In this document: positions 1 through 12,860 of the stretch, piece after piece
How positions within the stretch are numbered: position 1 is the stretch's first letter
Layout: the number at the start of each line of letters is the position of its first letter
Source of the DNA: Opeltia flavorubescens
Lineage: Eukaryota > Ascomycota > Lecanoromycetes > Teloschistales > Teloschistaceae
Assembly (NCBI GenBank): GCA_000442125.1
Contig: KE546969.1
Coordinates: 1-64,000, forward strand
Direction of reading: 5' to 3'
Length of the DNA stretch: 64,000 nucleotides
The notes under the pieces: model-generated
Seen by the model: the letters and a program-made list of their open reading frames with translations, nothing else
Databases searched by the model: none
Told to the model about the DNA's origin: nothing
Translations under genes and position numbers: made by a program

Positions 1-100
1 CCTAACCCTAACCCTAACCCTAACCCTAACCCTAACCCTAACCCTAACCCTAACCCTAACCCTAACCCTAACCCTAACCCTAACCCTAACCCTAACCCTA
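1..100 (+). repeat. Telomere repeat tract (CCCTAA)n
   Basis: Uninterrupted CCCTAA hexamers, about 16.7 copies, begin at the first base and stop abruptly at 100 inside a unit. This is the C-rich strand read inward from a chromosome end, so the G-rich strand is TTAGGG, the usual filamentous-ascomycete telomere. No variant units are seen. The sequence directly inside it (from 101) is one copy of a duplicated subtelomeric block. Confidence 0.98.
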
Positions 101-770
101 TTATAAGTTTGATTTTAATACTTTTCTATTATTTTATAATTTCGGCTAATAAACGGTTTTTCGCTACTATATATAGTAACTCTATACTCGTAACCCCGGT
201 TGATTAGTATAATCCTTATAAAAACCTAATCTAATAAAGACTATAAATAAAGAGAGTCGGTATAATTAAACTTTTTAGCCTTTTTATATATAATTTTAAA
301 TGGAAAATTTTTTAGTTTATAACGTCGCTTTAAATAATAATATACTACTTTAAATTGTATATAGTAACTATATTTAATATAGATTATTACTCGATACGTA
401 AAATTATAAATAAAATTTGCTGATTCTATAATATATTATAAAATATAATAGATTTTTTTTAAAATTAAAAGTTTATAGATAGAATTTAGTTAAGTTTTTT
501 ATAATTATAAACTATTAAAACTTTTAATTCTATTAGTAGTTTTAATTTTCGAGTAAAATTTTAGTTAATAGGCTTATTAAAATATATTTAATTAGTTTAA
601 TAATTTTATAATTAAATATTTTTATTAAAAACCGACTATATATAGAAAAGTATTAGTGTACCTTTTATTTTAAAAATAGTATATTTTTTTAACTAACTCA
701 GTTAGTTTTAGTCAATTAGCTTCGGCGAAATTTCAGAAGTAATACTATTTCCGCAGAAGTATACTATTAA
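101..770 (+). repeat. Subtelomeric duplicate block, copy A (left part)
   Basis: This stretch aligns over its whole length with 8605-9275, in the same orientation. The differences are mostly C/T and G/A transitions; for example, the TTCGGCGAA-containing segment near 721 recurs near 9224. Copy A starts exactly where the telomere repeat ends, so its left boundary is the chromosome end itself. The offset between copies is about 8.5 kb. Confidence 0.85.
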
Positions 771-3121
771 AATTTAAAAGCAATAATAAATATTAAAAAT
801 TATATTATTAAAATTAATATTAAAAGTATCGATATAATAGAAATTATTAATTAATAATATCGGGCTTTTTATAGGCGCGGTAGGGCGTAAAAATTATAAG
901 CCGGCGAGTTTATTCTAAATTTTTAATAAAAAGTTAATAAATATTATAAAGTTAATATAATACTTTTAATATATTATAAAATTCCGTAGAATTTTAGTAA
1001 TTAATTTCTAGAAGCTATAAATTATAATTAAAGTCTAGTACTATTTTTTTAATATTAATTTATCTAGTATATATAATTTATTTTAAACCCGAGATAATTT
1101 ATACTCGCTATTAGAATTATAAAAAATATTTAAATTTTTAATATAAATTTTTTATTAATAACTAATTTCGTTTTAATTATAGTCTAAAGCTTTATAATAA
1201 TTTTTATTAGTTAAAAAACCGTTTTTAATCGAAAAAGCGAAAGTATTAAAAATAATATTATATAATTTACTATCTATTAACTTATTATATATTTAAAAAT
1301 CGTTTTACCTATTTAAATATATAAATATAAAGGCTGTATTTTATATTAATTAAAATAGAAAAAAGTTTATATAGATATATTTAGCGGATAAAATATAATA
1401 AATAAAAATTTCTTTTTAATTATTTAGATAATATACTTTATTTAATAAAATAATATTATATAGTATATTATTAATAAGTTATTTATTAAAACCGAAGTTT
1501 ATATATATTTCGCGCGGAAATAAAATATATTTTAATATATTAAAAAGCTCGTTTAAATAATAGAGAAAATTCTCGCGTATAATAATTAAATAATTATTAT
1601 ATATTTCGAATTTAAATTTTAAACTATAGCTAACGATAATTAAAATCGATTATTTATAATTAAATATTATTTTAATGAAATATATAACCTTTTATTAAAA
1701 TAATATAAAATAATAAATCGGAATAAAATAAAAAACGTTTATTAACTTCCTTTCGCCTATATTAATTTTACTATAGGTATTTATATAGAAAATAGGATAG
1801 TATTATAAAACTTTATTATTATAGGTAATATTTAAAATAGGGCGGATAATTTAATTAATTTATAATATTTACTATTTTTTAGTAAAATAATAGCGGCTTT
1901 TTTTTAATTTTTTTTATAGTATATATATAGTTTTTTCTAGTACCGGTAGTTTAAAGAAAAGAACGTATATAAAATATTTTTTATTTTTATTTTTAACGCT
2001 ATATTTAATATAGAATTATATATATAAATTTAATTTTAAATTTTTAATTTTAACCTTTTAGTTTTGTATAATAGTTTTTAAATAGAGCGGGGTATAGCTA
2101 AATATAAAAATAGACCTATAGATAATTAAAGTAGTAATATAAGCGATAAAATTATTAACGTTTTATTATTATTAAATTCGAATATTTATCCCGGATATAT
2201 AGTAAAAGTATTTTACTTCGGACTAGATATAATTTAAAACGAGTAGTATTTTTTATCCGGTTAATAATTCTTTCTAATATATTTTATAGAAGTTATTATA
2301 TATATTTTTATATTTTTAAAATTCTTTTATAAATAAAAAAAGAAAAAACCGTTATTATTTTAGTTTATTCTAATAAAATAACGAATTAATAAAATTTTAT
2401 TTTTAAATTAAAGTTAAAAGGCTATCGCTAAAATATATTAATTATTTTAAAAAAGATTAAATTAAATAAAAGTAATAGATATAAAAACGAATTTATTATA
2501 GTAGTAAGTAGCTTTTATTTTTTATATAAATTTATTATTTAAAATATAATATTTCTAAAAGTTAAAACGGAAATTTAAAATATATTATATATATAAATCC
2601 TAATATTACGGTAAAATTATAGGTTTTATATCCTTTTTTAAATATTAACCTACGGGCTTTTCCTATTTTTTCTATTTTTTTTATTTTTTTTACTTTTCCT
2701 ATACTTTCTACGCTTTTTATACTTCCTATTTTTTCTATTTTTCTTTTTTTAATTTTTTATTATCGCTTTTAAATTTTTTAATATTGCTATTAAAGTATTT
2801 ATTATTGTTATTAAAATCCTTTTTAATTATTTAAAGCTCGTTAAATTTATATTTTTATTCGAGTTTCTCTCCTTTTATAAAGGAAAAAAAGGCGGTTCTA
2901 TTATTTTTAATAATATAAACTCTATTATTAATAGTAACTTGGAGATAATAAAAGGGATTATATATAAAAAAAAGGATTATTTCTTTTTTATTATTATTAT
3001 CTTTTTTATTATTATTATNTTAAAATATATTTATAAAAATTAATATATCGTTTAATAATTAGGTTACTTTTAATAAATATTATTAATTAATAATATAATA
3101 AAGCGGTATAAAAAGGAAATA

Positions 3122-3625
3122 AATATTAACCTAATATTATTAGATAATAATAATAGGGTTGTTTATAATTATTTTAATAGAAGATTAAAAATAAATAAAA
3201 AGGTCGAATAGATTTTAGATTTTAATAATTGAATAAAATTATTTTATTTTATTTTAAAATTATAATATTAAATATTTAAATACTTTATACTAATATATTT
3301 TTTAATAATATTAATACCGGCGGTTATAGTATATTCGGGGCATTTTTTATAAAAATAGTAGTAGCCGGGTTAGATATATTAGGGTTATACTATATTTTAT
3401 AATATATAATATAGTTCGTATAATAGATTTACCTTTATTTAATATTAAACTAGCGATATTTTTTGGAATTAATAAAGACTCTTTTTTTCTAATAGGATAT
3501 AGAAGATAAAGGGAAAAGAATAGAGTAAAAGTAATAAATAGGAAAAAGATAGTAAAATAAAAAAGAAAATAGGTTGGGATATAAAATAGAAAAGGGATTA
3601 AAAAAGGAAAATATTAATAAATAAC
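3122..3625 (+). repeat. Subtelomeric duplicate block, copy A (right part)
   Basis: Aligns with 11131-11625 in the same orientation at an offset of about 8.0 kb, collinear with the 101-770 / 8605-9275 pair. Copy A retains more G and C (for example near 3316-3380), while copy B has A or T at the same places, so copy B has been mutated further. An ambiguous base lies just upstream at 3019. Confidence 0.82.
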
Positions 3626-4339
3626 GTTTTTTTTTTTAATTAAATCGATAGGAATTATTTTAATATAATTGAATTAATAATAAATATTATAATAAACCGA
3701 GTTAATACTTTTAATAATATATAATTAATTTATCTACTTTTAATAATATTAATTATTTGTAATTTTTCGAACGAGGATAAATATTAAAATAGAATAAAAT
3801 CTATAACGCGTATAATTAATAAAGAATATAGATAAAATAATCGGAAATAGATTTAAATTAAAAAAAAGAATTATTTATAGAGATTTATAATTGAAAGTTT
3901 TCTAATTAGATAAATTTTGGATATAGTAGTATAATAGGAAAATTTTAATAATAAAAGGATAAAAACTTTTAAATTCCTATAATTATATTTTAAAATTAAT
4001 AAATCCGTTTTTATAATAATATTTATACTATTATAAAAATTATTATAATATATTATTATTCGATTTTTAATTGTATTATTATTATTATTATCGCTTTTTA
4101 ATTTTTAAAAAATATATTTTAATATTTTTTAATTTTTTTTATAATATTTTTAATTCTAAAAATTATTTATTAATTCGCTTTTTTTTTTTTTTTTAATTTT
4201 ATTTTTTTTAGGGTAAAATTTTTTAAATGTTTTTTTATTTTTTTAGTATATAAATTCTAATTTAGTTTTTTTTCTAATTTATATTTTAGTTAAAATTCTA
4301 TTAGTTTTTTTAATTTATTATAATTAGAAATTATAAAAT

Positions 4340-4700
4340 TTAATAACAATAAATTATAAATTAAAGTAATTATTATAATAATTTATAATTTAAAATAGAT
4401 ATAAATAAAAAAAAAATAAAAATAAATAAATTTTATATATTCTATAATAGAATATTTTTAATAGCTATAAATTAAAGTAATTATTATAGTAGTTTTCGAT
4501 ATATAGCGCTACTAATATAAAAATATTAGAAAAAAAAAATAATCGATTATTTATATTTAATATTAAAAGCTTTATATTAATTATATATTAAAATAATTAT
4601 TATAATAGTTTATTTAATATAGTATACTAAAAAAAAAATAAAAATAAAATAAAAAATATTCGATTTATATATTTTATATTAAAGATTTTATATTAATATT
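4340..4700 (+). repeat. Degenerate tandem array, about 113-bp period, 3 units
   Basis: The segment ATTAAAGTAATTATTATA recurs with small changes at about 4361, 4472 and 4588. Each copy is followed by a short A-rich run with ATAAAAATAAA-like sequence. Spacing is 111-116 bp. The units differ by transitions and small indels, as expected for a RIP-mutated tandem repeat. Confidence 0.55.
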
Positions 4701-6420
4701 TATTAAATTAAAATATAATTTTTTTTTTTTTTTTATAATTATAAAATTTTTATTAAAATTTATATTAATATTATTAAATTTAGTTAAAATTATAAAAATT
4801 CAATTATATAATAATATATTAATATTTCTTTTATTTTTTTTTTTTTTTATTTTTTAAACTTTTTAGCGGTAAAGATATTCGCGCTATAGGCTTTTTTTTA
4901 ACTCGTGCTATTATTATACTAATTTTTATAGTTAATTAATAATAAAAACTAGTAAAAATAAAGTTTAAAGAGCTAATATATATAAAAAAAAAAAAAAATT
5001 AGTAATTATAGAAAATATAAAATAATATAAAATATATAAGACTTTATAATTTACTAGCGCCGGATATATTTATTAGTATTAAACTTTAGTTTTTTTTATT
5101 ATTTAAATATTTCTATAAAATAAACTATTATAATAATTACTATAATATTTTAACTTTTAAAATATAATAAATTTATATTATTTTAATTAATACCGAAAAA
5201 AAATTTTATTAATTTAATAAAAATTATAAAAATTATAATAAAATAATTGAATTAATAATAATATATTAATAAATTTTTATTATTTTTATAAATTTAAAAG
5301 AGGGATTTTTTATTAAAATTTTTTTTTTTTTTAATAAATACCTTTTATTTATTTAATTCTTTAGTTTTTTATTATTAAAACTTCTAATTATTATATAATT
5401 AGCTATTTTTTATAGTAATTATTATAGTAGTAAAGGTTAATATATTTTAGTATATAAAATCAGCTATTTTTAAAAATTAACTATATTTTTATCTTATATT
5501 TTCTTTTTAAAAATAAAATTTCAATTTTTAGTTTTTATTTTAATAATAATACTAATATTTATACTATAAATATTTTTAAAAAAAAAGCGCCCAATTAAAA
5601 CAACCGCTAAAAAAACCGTAAATAAAACGTTATATAAGTAACCCGTTAAATATTTAAAGTTTTTATAAAAATATATTTATAAATATAAATCTAATTATAA
5701 ATAATAGTAATTATTATAATAACTAGATTTCGATCTAATATTTATTTAATTAAAGTACTTTAAAATATTAAAAAATATTAAAAAATTATCGAATTTTTAA
5801 TTCTTTTCGTATTATTTTTCAATTTAATTCGCGAAATTATTTAAAATTTAACTTTTATAATCGCTATTAGAATTAAAGCTAACTAGTTTAAAATTTTAAA
5901 AAGCTTTTATTTTAAAAAAAACGCTCTATATATTCTACTAGAAATATCTTCTATAATATTAGTATTATAGTTTAAAAATAAATTATTTTTATTTTTATTC
6001 GATTATATTTATAGTAATTTTTATAATATTAAATATAGCTGCTATCTATATTAAATATATTACTACTTTACTAAAAAATATATAGTTAATCGCGTATTTT
6101 ATAATTTTTAAATATAAATAAATATAATTAAACTATTATTATATACTAATTTTTCTAGATAATATTATTAGTACTTTTTATTAATATAAATATAAAATTT
6201 TTTTTTTTTTCCGTTTAAACTAGAAGCGGTATTATATATATAAAAATAATATAAAATATAAAAGCGGAAATAGTATAAAATACTTAAACGGTAATAAATA
6301 GAAATATAAATATAAAAAAAATAAAAATAATAAATTCGAAATATTATTATTATTATTAAAATAATTAGATTTATTAATTATAAAATAATATTTAATAAAA
6401 ATAAAAAAGAAAATAAAGGA

Positions 6421-6560
6421 AATAATAATAAAATTATATTAGAAAATAAAAGAAATAGTAATAAAATTATATTAGAAGATAAAAAAAAAAATAGTAATAA
6501 TATTATACTAGAGAATAAAAAATAAAATAGTAATAAAACTATAATAGAAAATAAAAAGAT
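6421..6560 (+). repeat. Minisatellite, about 36-bp unit, 4 copies
   Basis: Four head-to-tail units start with TAATAAAATTATATTAGA or close variants, at about 6423, 6459, 6495 and 6531. Each ends in an A-rich stretch and ATAG. The copies differ at a few positions only. Confidence 0.7.
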
Positions 6561-6683
6561 TAAAAATTAATAATAAGATAAATAATTATTATATTATCTA
6601 TTATTAATAGAAATTATAATAGAATTATTATAATAATTATTATAAAAGTTTTATAAATAAATTAATATAATAGGGTTTCGGGT

Positions 6684-6746
6684 TAATTTATAAAAATTCC
6701 AACCTAACCTATAAAAACTCTATTCTAATTTATAGAAAATTCAACC
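6684..6746 (+). repeat. Minisatellite, 21-bp unit, 3 copies
   Basis: Three adjacent 21-bp units at 6684-6704, 6705-6725 and 6726-6746 share the pattern TAA(T/C)(T/C)TATA(A/G)AAA followed by a C-containing tail. This short array is unusual in the surrounding block because it keeps several CpA dinucleotides. Confidence 0.6.
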
Positions 6747-8604
6747 CGTATAAATTAAATTTAACTAAGCTAAAACCCGGTTCAATCCAATTTATTTCGA
6801 TAAAGAAATATAAATAAACTTTTTTCGATAAAAAAAAAACCGGCTAATTAATAAATTAAAATACTAAATTTTTTTAAAAATTTTTAATTTATATATAAAT
6901 ATATATTAATAACGGAAGTTTAAATTATATATAATATTAAAAAATTTTTTTAATATTTATATATTTTTATTTAACTTTTAGATTTAAAGAATTATAATTA
7001 TAAATTTTTATTTATATAAAATTTTATAAATAGCTAATTTTTTACTATATTTAAATTATTTTAAAGATTATTAAAGAAAAATTTTAAAAATCGAGAATTA
7101 GAAGAATTATCTATAAAATTAGTTATAAAAAAATTTAGAATATTATAAATTCTAAATATTAAAGTATTTTAATAGATATTTTCCACTAATTAAAAAAAAA
7201 CCTATAATAATCGCCGCTAAAAATTAATAGAAAAATTAATATTTAAATAATTAACCTATATATAATCTAAATTAATTATAATTAGCGGGTAATATATTAA
7301 ATTATTTTTTATTTTCTCGATAAATAAATATTAGAAAAAAAAGTTTATTACTAGAATTAAAATAATATTAATTAGATATTATATATATTAAACTTATATA
7401 ATTTATTTTAATAAATTAAAACTTTTCGAGCTATTATTTTTAGGTTTAATATTATATTTTAAAAGCTAGAATTATATATAATAAAATATACAACTAAAAT
7501 AGTATATAAAATCGCGTATTAGAATTTAAGTATTATTTAATCTAATAATTAATAAAGTTATATACTCGATTAATAGATAAATAAATACTGATTTTTTATA
7601 ATAAATATAAATTAAAAAAAATAATAAAATTTCTATTATTTTAATTATAGAGCGCGCTTAAAAATATATTAATACTAGTTCTAGAATAATTAAATTTTTA
7701 TTTTTCGAAATTTCCTTTTTAAAGAAAAAATTTTTTTAATTAATTTTAAAAGTATAGATTATATATAAATAATTATTTAAAAATAATAAAGTAAAGGATA
7801 ATTAATAGAAATATTAATAAATTACGATCGATTTTTAAATATAGATTATTTATAATAGGTAGTTTTAATTTTAAAAAAAAATTAAAAAAAATATAATAAC
7901 GCTACTTTATATAATAGTATATTTTTTTATTATAATATATTTCTAAATTTTATAAAAACCGCTCGATTTAATATAATCTTTTTTAAAAGAATTTAAAATT
8001 TATATAATAACTCTATTAATAGAACCTTTTAAAATATTAGAAATAATTTTTTATTAAAAAATTTCTAAATAAGCTAAAATTATTTATTTAACTAGTTATA
8101 TACGATCGAAACTAGTTAAACGCTATAAATATCGATAAACTTTTTATATAATCGTCGATATAATTTATAGTATAATATAGATAAAATTTACTATTAGTAG
8201 TAGGCTATATATATTCTTTAAATACGGTAGTATTAATTTTTAAACTCGCGATCTACTAATTAATACTAGTTCTTTTAAATTAAAATATTATTTTATTAAT
8301 AATTTCAGTATTTAGAGTAAAAAAATATTTATATTAATTTTTTTAAAGTTATTAGCTATTTAAATACTATTTCTTTAGAAATATTATAGGGTTTAGAATA
8401 TTAGATATAGAAGTTTTATTTAGGATTATATATAATCCGATTATATATTATTTAACTATATATTATTAAAATATTATTTATTCTATTAATCGCGGAAGCT
8501 TTATAATAAAAAATTAGTTATATAAATTATAAAAGTAAAACTATATATAAATCTTTTTAATATTTAATATTTAAAGTTATATTTTATTATATTAGAGGCT
8601 AATT

Positions 8605-9275
8605 TTATAAATTTAATTTAGATACTTTTTTATTATTTTATAATTCCGGTTAATAAACGGTCTTTTACTATTATATATAATAATTCTATATTTATAACTT
8701 TAGCTAATCGATAAATTCTTTATAGAAATTTAATTTAATAAAGGTTATAAATAAAAAAAATCTATATAATTAAATATTTTAGCCTTTTTATATATAATTT
8801 TAAACGGAGAATTTTTTAATTTATAGTATCGATTTAAATAATAATATACTACTTTAAATTATATATAATAACTATATTTAATATAGATTATTATTTAATA
8901 TACAGAATTATAGATAAAATTCGCCGATTTTATAATATATTATAAAATGTAATAGTTTTTTTTTAAAGTTAAAAGTTTATAAATAAAATTCGATTAAATT
9001 TTCTATAATTATAAACTATTAAAACTTTTAATTCTATTAATAATCTTAATTTTCGAGTAAAACTTTAATTAATAGGTTTATTAAAATATATTTAATTAAT
9101 TTAATAATTTTATAATTAAATATTTTTATTAAATATCGACTATATATAAAAAAATATTAGTATACTTTTTATTTTGAAAATAATATATTTTTTTAGCTAA
9201 TTTAGCTAGTTTTAGCCAATTAGTTTCGGCGAAGTTTTAGAAGTAGTATTACTTCCGTAAAAGTATATTATTAAA
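8605..9275 (+). repeat. Subtelomeric duplicate block, copy B (left part)
   Basis: Direct-repeat partner of 101-770. It keeps landmarks such as the AATAAACGG segment near 8652, the AGCCTTTTTATATATAATTTTAAA run near 8790 (described by position) and the CGGCGAAG segment near 9226. The two copies differ mainly by transitions in RIP contexts. To its left, the sequence has no counterpart beside copy A because copy A is cut off by the telomere. Confidence 0.85.
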
Positions 9276-9292
9276 TAAAATATATAATAATT

Positions 9293-9446
9293 AATAGAAT
9301 ATATAATATTAAATAATATATAATATTAAATTGGATATATATAATATTAAATTAAATATATTATAATAGATTAAATATATTATAATAGATTAAATATATT
9401 ATAATAGATTAAAAATATTATAATAGATTAAATATATAATAATAGA
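9293..9446 (+). repeat. Tandem repeats (16-bp then 19-bp units)
   Basis: From about 9298 the ATATATAATATTAAAT motif occurs three times. From 9361 a 19-bp unit, TTATAATAGATTAAATATA, repeats about four to five times with single-base changes. The array lies directly right of duplicate copy B. Confidence 0.7.
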
Positions 9447-11130
9447 TAATATATTAACCGTTTTCAACTACTATTATATTTATTAATAAAAGTATTATAG
9501 TTTATTATTAAATAAATTTAATTAATAAATATAATAGAAATTTTTTTAAATAATTTATATTTAGCGTTAACTTTTATAAATAACTAGTACGTTTAATTTA
9601 AAAAATAAAATATTTCAATTATTATTATTTTAAATAGAAATCGGTTTAAAAAAATCGATAAAATATAAATAAAAATAGTATTTATATATTTAAAATAAAA
9701 AAAAAAGGGTAAAAATTTTTAAATTTAATAGTAATTATATATATAAAATTATTTAATTATTAATTTAAAAAAATAATATTTAATTAATAATAAAAAAAAA
9801 TAAAAATTATAATCTATCGAGTTAAAAAAAATTAAAAAAATAAATAAAAAATATTTAATTTATAATTAAACTCTAAATTATATAAAAAAAAAATAAAAAA
9901 TTATAAATATTTTATTATTTATTAATAGTTTTTAAAAAAATTAAATTTTTATATTATTAAAACTTTTATTAATATTATTAAAAGAAATATTCGATATAAT
10001 CGCTATTATTATTTTATAGAATATAATCGATAATAATAATATAAAAAAAAATTTAAATATTATTAAAATTATAAAAATCGATTTTATAATCGATTTAATT
10101 TATAATATAAATTTATAATAAAATATTAATAAAAACTTTTATTAAATAATAAATAAATTAAATATAAAACTAATTAAAAAATTAAAATAAATATTAATAT
10201 CGCTAATAGTTAATATTATTATTAGACTAGTATTATTAATTTATAATATAAAATAATAATAGAATTAAATTTATTAAATAATAATATAAAAAAAAATTCG
10301 ATATTTTAATTAGTAAAAACTATAAATAATTAAAATAAATAAATATTAAAAATAATAAAAAAAAAATTCGAAATATATAAATAGAAAATAATTTTAAAAT
10401 TTTTATTTTAAATAATTTAATTTTTTTAAATTAATAATACTTTTATTAATATTTTAATAAATAAATTCGATATATTAAAAATATTTTTTAATAAAATATT
10501 TAATAAATAAATTATATTATTATTAATATTTTAATAAATATAATAATTATTATAATTTATTTAATAGGTTCGTTTTTTATTAGAATTAAATTAATAATAT
10601 TATTTAAAATTATAAAATATATTTTACTTTTAATATAATATATTATAAATTATTAGTATAAAAAAAATAGATAATATAAAAAAAAAGACTTTATATAAAT
10701 AAAATAAAATAAAAATAAAAAAATAAATAAAAAAAAATAAAAAAATCGGATAATAATTTTAAAATCGGTTATTTATAAATATATAAAAAATAATAATATA
10801 TTTTTAATAATAAAAAAAAAAGTTAATTAAATTTAAATAAATTTTAAAATAAAAAATTATTCGAACTATTTAAAATATAATAAATATTAAAAATTAATAA
10901 TAATTATAACTTATATAATTAATAAAATAATAATAAATTTTTTTATTATTATTAGAAAAATTTCGAGAAAAAATATTTATAGAAATTTTTAAATAAAAAT
11001 TTTTTAATTTGATAATTTTTAAAAAAAATAATAACGGATAAAAAATTTATATTATAAGATTTAAAAATTTTTAAATTCTATAATTATATTATTAATTTAT
11101 ACCTTTTATTTTTATAATAAAAAAATTTAA

Positions 11131-11625
11131 AATAATATTTAATATTATTAAATAATAATAATAAAATCGCTTATAATTATTTTAATAAAAAATTAAAAAT
11201 AAATAAAAAAATCGAATAAATTTCGAATTTTAAAAATTAAATAAAATTATTTTATTTTATTTTAAAAATATAATATAAAATATTTAAATATTTTAAATTA
11301 ATATATTTTTTAATAATATTAAAACTAACGATTATAATATATTCGGAATATTTTTTATAAAAATAATAATAGCCGAATTTAATATTTTAGAATTGTATAA
11401 TATTTTATAATATATAATATAATTTATATAATAAATTTACTTTTATTTAATATTAAATTAATAATATTTTTTAAAATTATAAAAATTTCTTTTTTTTTAA
11501 TTAAATATAGAAAATTAAAAAAAAAATAAAAATAAAAATAATAAATATAAAAAAGATAATAAAATAAAAAAAAAATAGATTAAAATATAAAATAAAAAAA
11601 TATTTAAAAAAGAAAAATATATTTT
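11131..11625 (+). repeat. Subtelomeric duplicate block, copy B (right part)
   Basis: Partner of 3122-3625. Immediately after about 11,625 the sequence continues with what corresponds to copy A from about 3,985, while the copy A piece about 3,790-3,985 appears to have its counterpart upstream of this block, at about 10,900-11,100. Block order therefore differs between the copies. Confidence 0.78.
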
Positions 11626-12860
11626 AAAATTAATAAATTCGTTTTTATAATAAAAATATTTATTAATATTTAATTCGAGTTTGAAAATTATAATAAATTT
11701 TAAATATATTATATTTAAAATATATTTAAAATTTAAATTATTTAAAAATATAAAAATTTTTAAAAATATTTATTAATAATAATATAAAATAATAATTAAA
11801 TTTAATTATTTAAGTTTATATATTATAATATATTTTTAATTTTAAAATAAATTTATTTAATTTTTAAATTATTATAAAATTAATAAAATTTTAAATAATC
11901 GATATTATTTTTATTTCGCGTTTAATTTTTAAAATTTTTTTATTATAAATTTTATAATAATATTTTTATAAATATTCTATTATATTATTAAAAATATAAT
12001 TTTTATATTTTTATATTTTTATTAAACTTTTTAATTTTATAAAATTTTTTAATTCTATTAAATTTTTTAATTTTACCAGTTATTTTAACTCTATAAACTT
12101 TTTTAGTAAATATATAATAAAAATCGCTAGTATAAATTTTCTATAATTAATAATATTTTTAATTTTTATTTAAATTTAAATATTTTTATAGCGTTTAAAT
12201 ATATTTATTTAGCGTTTTAAATTAAATTATTCTATATATTATTTTATAAAAAATTAAAGGAATTATACTAACTATAAAATCTAGCTGGATTTTAATATTC
12301 CTCGTTTATTAAATACAGCTTACAGCTAATTAATAAACGGGTAGAAATTAATTTTTTTATTAATTAAACTTTTTATTTATTAATTCTTTTATAAAAAAAC
12401 AAATATAATAAAAACTTAATCTATTTTTATAAGATAAAAATATAATTAAAGAAAATCTAATTTATATATATAATAAAACTATTTTAAAAAATAAAAAATA
12501 TAAAAATATAAAAAAAAATTAAAATATTATTTATTCTAAAATAATTATATATATAAATAAAATCTATATTTTAATATATAAAAAATCGGTTTAATATTTT
12601 TTATTAATTTTCGCTAGCAATATTTTTTTAATTTATATTTATTATAATTAATTTTAATAAATAAATTAAAATAGTATATTTTATTATATTCGATAAATTA
12701 TTTAATTAAAATTATTATTAATTTAAATTCGATTAGTAAAAACTTTATTATTTAATCCCTCTGGTTTTTTATAATTCGGCCCTCTAGCTATCCGGCAGCC
12801 CTACGGGACGCCCACCCAGATTTTATAATTCAGCCCTCGATTATAAACGCATACGGGATA

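Larger units (their letters stand above)
101..12755. repeat. RIP-degraded AT-rich subtelomeric block
   Basis: Almost purely A/T sequence. The few remaining C bases are nearly always followed by G, T or C, and CpA and its complement TpG are almost absent, while TpA is very frequent. That dinucleotide pattern is the product of repeat-induced point mutation (CpA to TpA), which acts on duplicated DNA in Pezizomycotina. No open reading frame of useful length survives in any frame. Traces of old duplicated segments and tandem arrays are listed separately. The original content (transposons or telomere-linked genes) cannot be identified by eye. Confidence 0.93.

Noticed and set aside
2640-2760. Pyrimidine-rich stretch as a possible polypyrimidine regulatory tract
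   Set aside because: It lies deep in the RIP block, where strand-biased C/T runs are expected from a degraded purine-rich repeat.
101-9275. 101-770 and 8605-9275 as the two LTRs of one retrotransposon
   Set aside because: A second collinear matching pair (3122-3625 with 11131-11625) extends past the supposed right LTR, which fits a tandem segmental duplication rather than LTRs.
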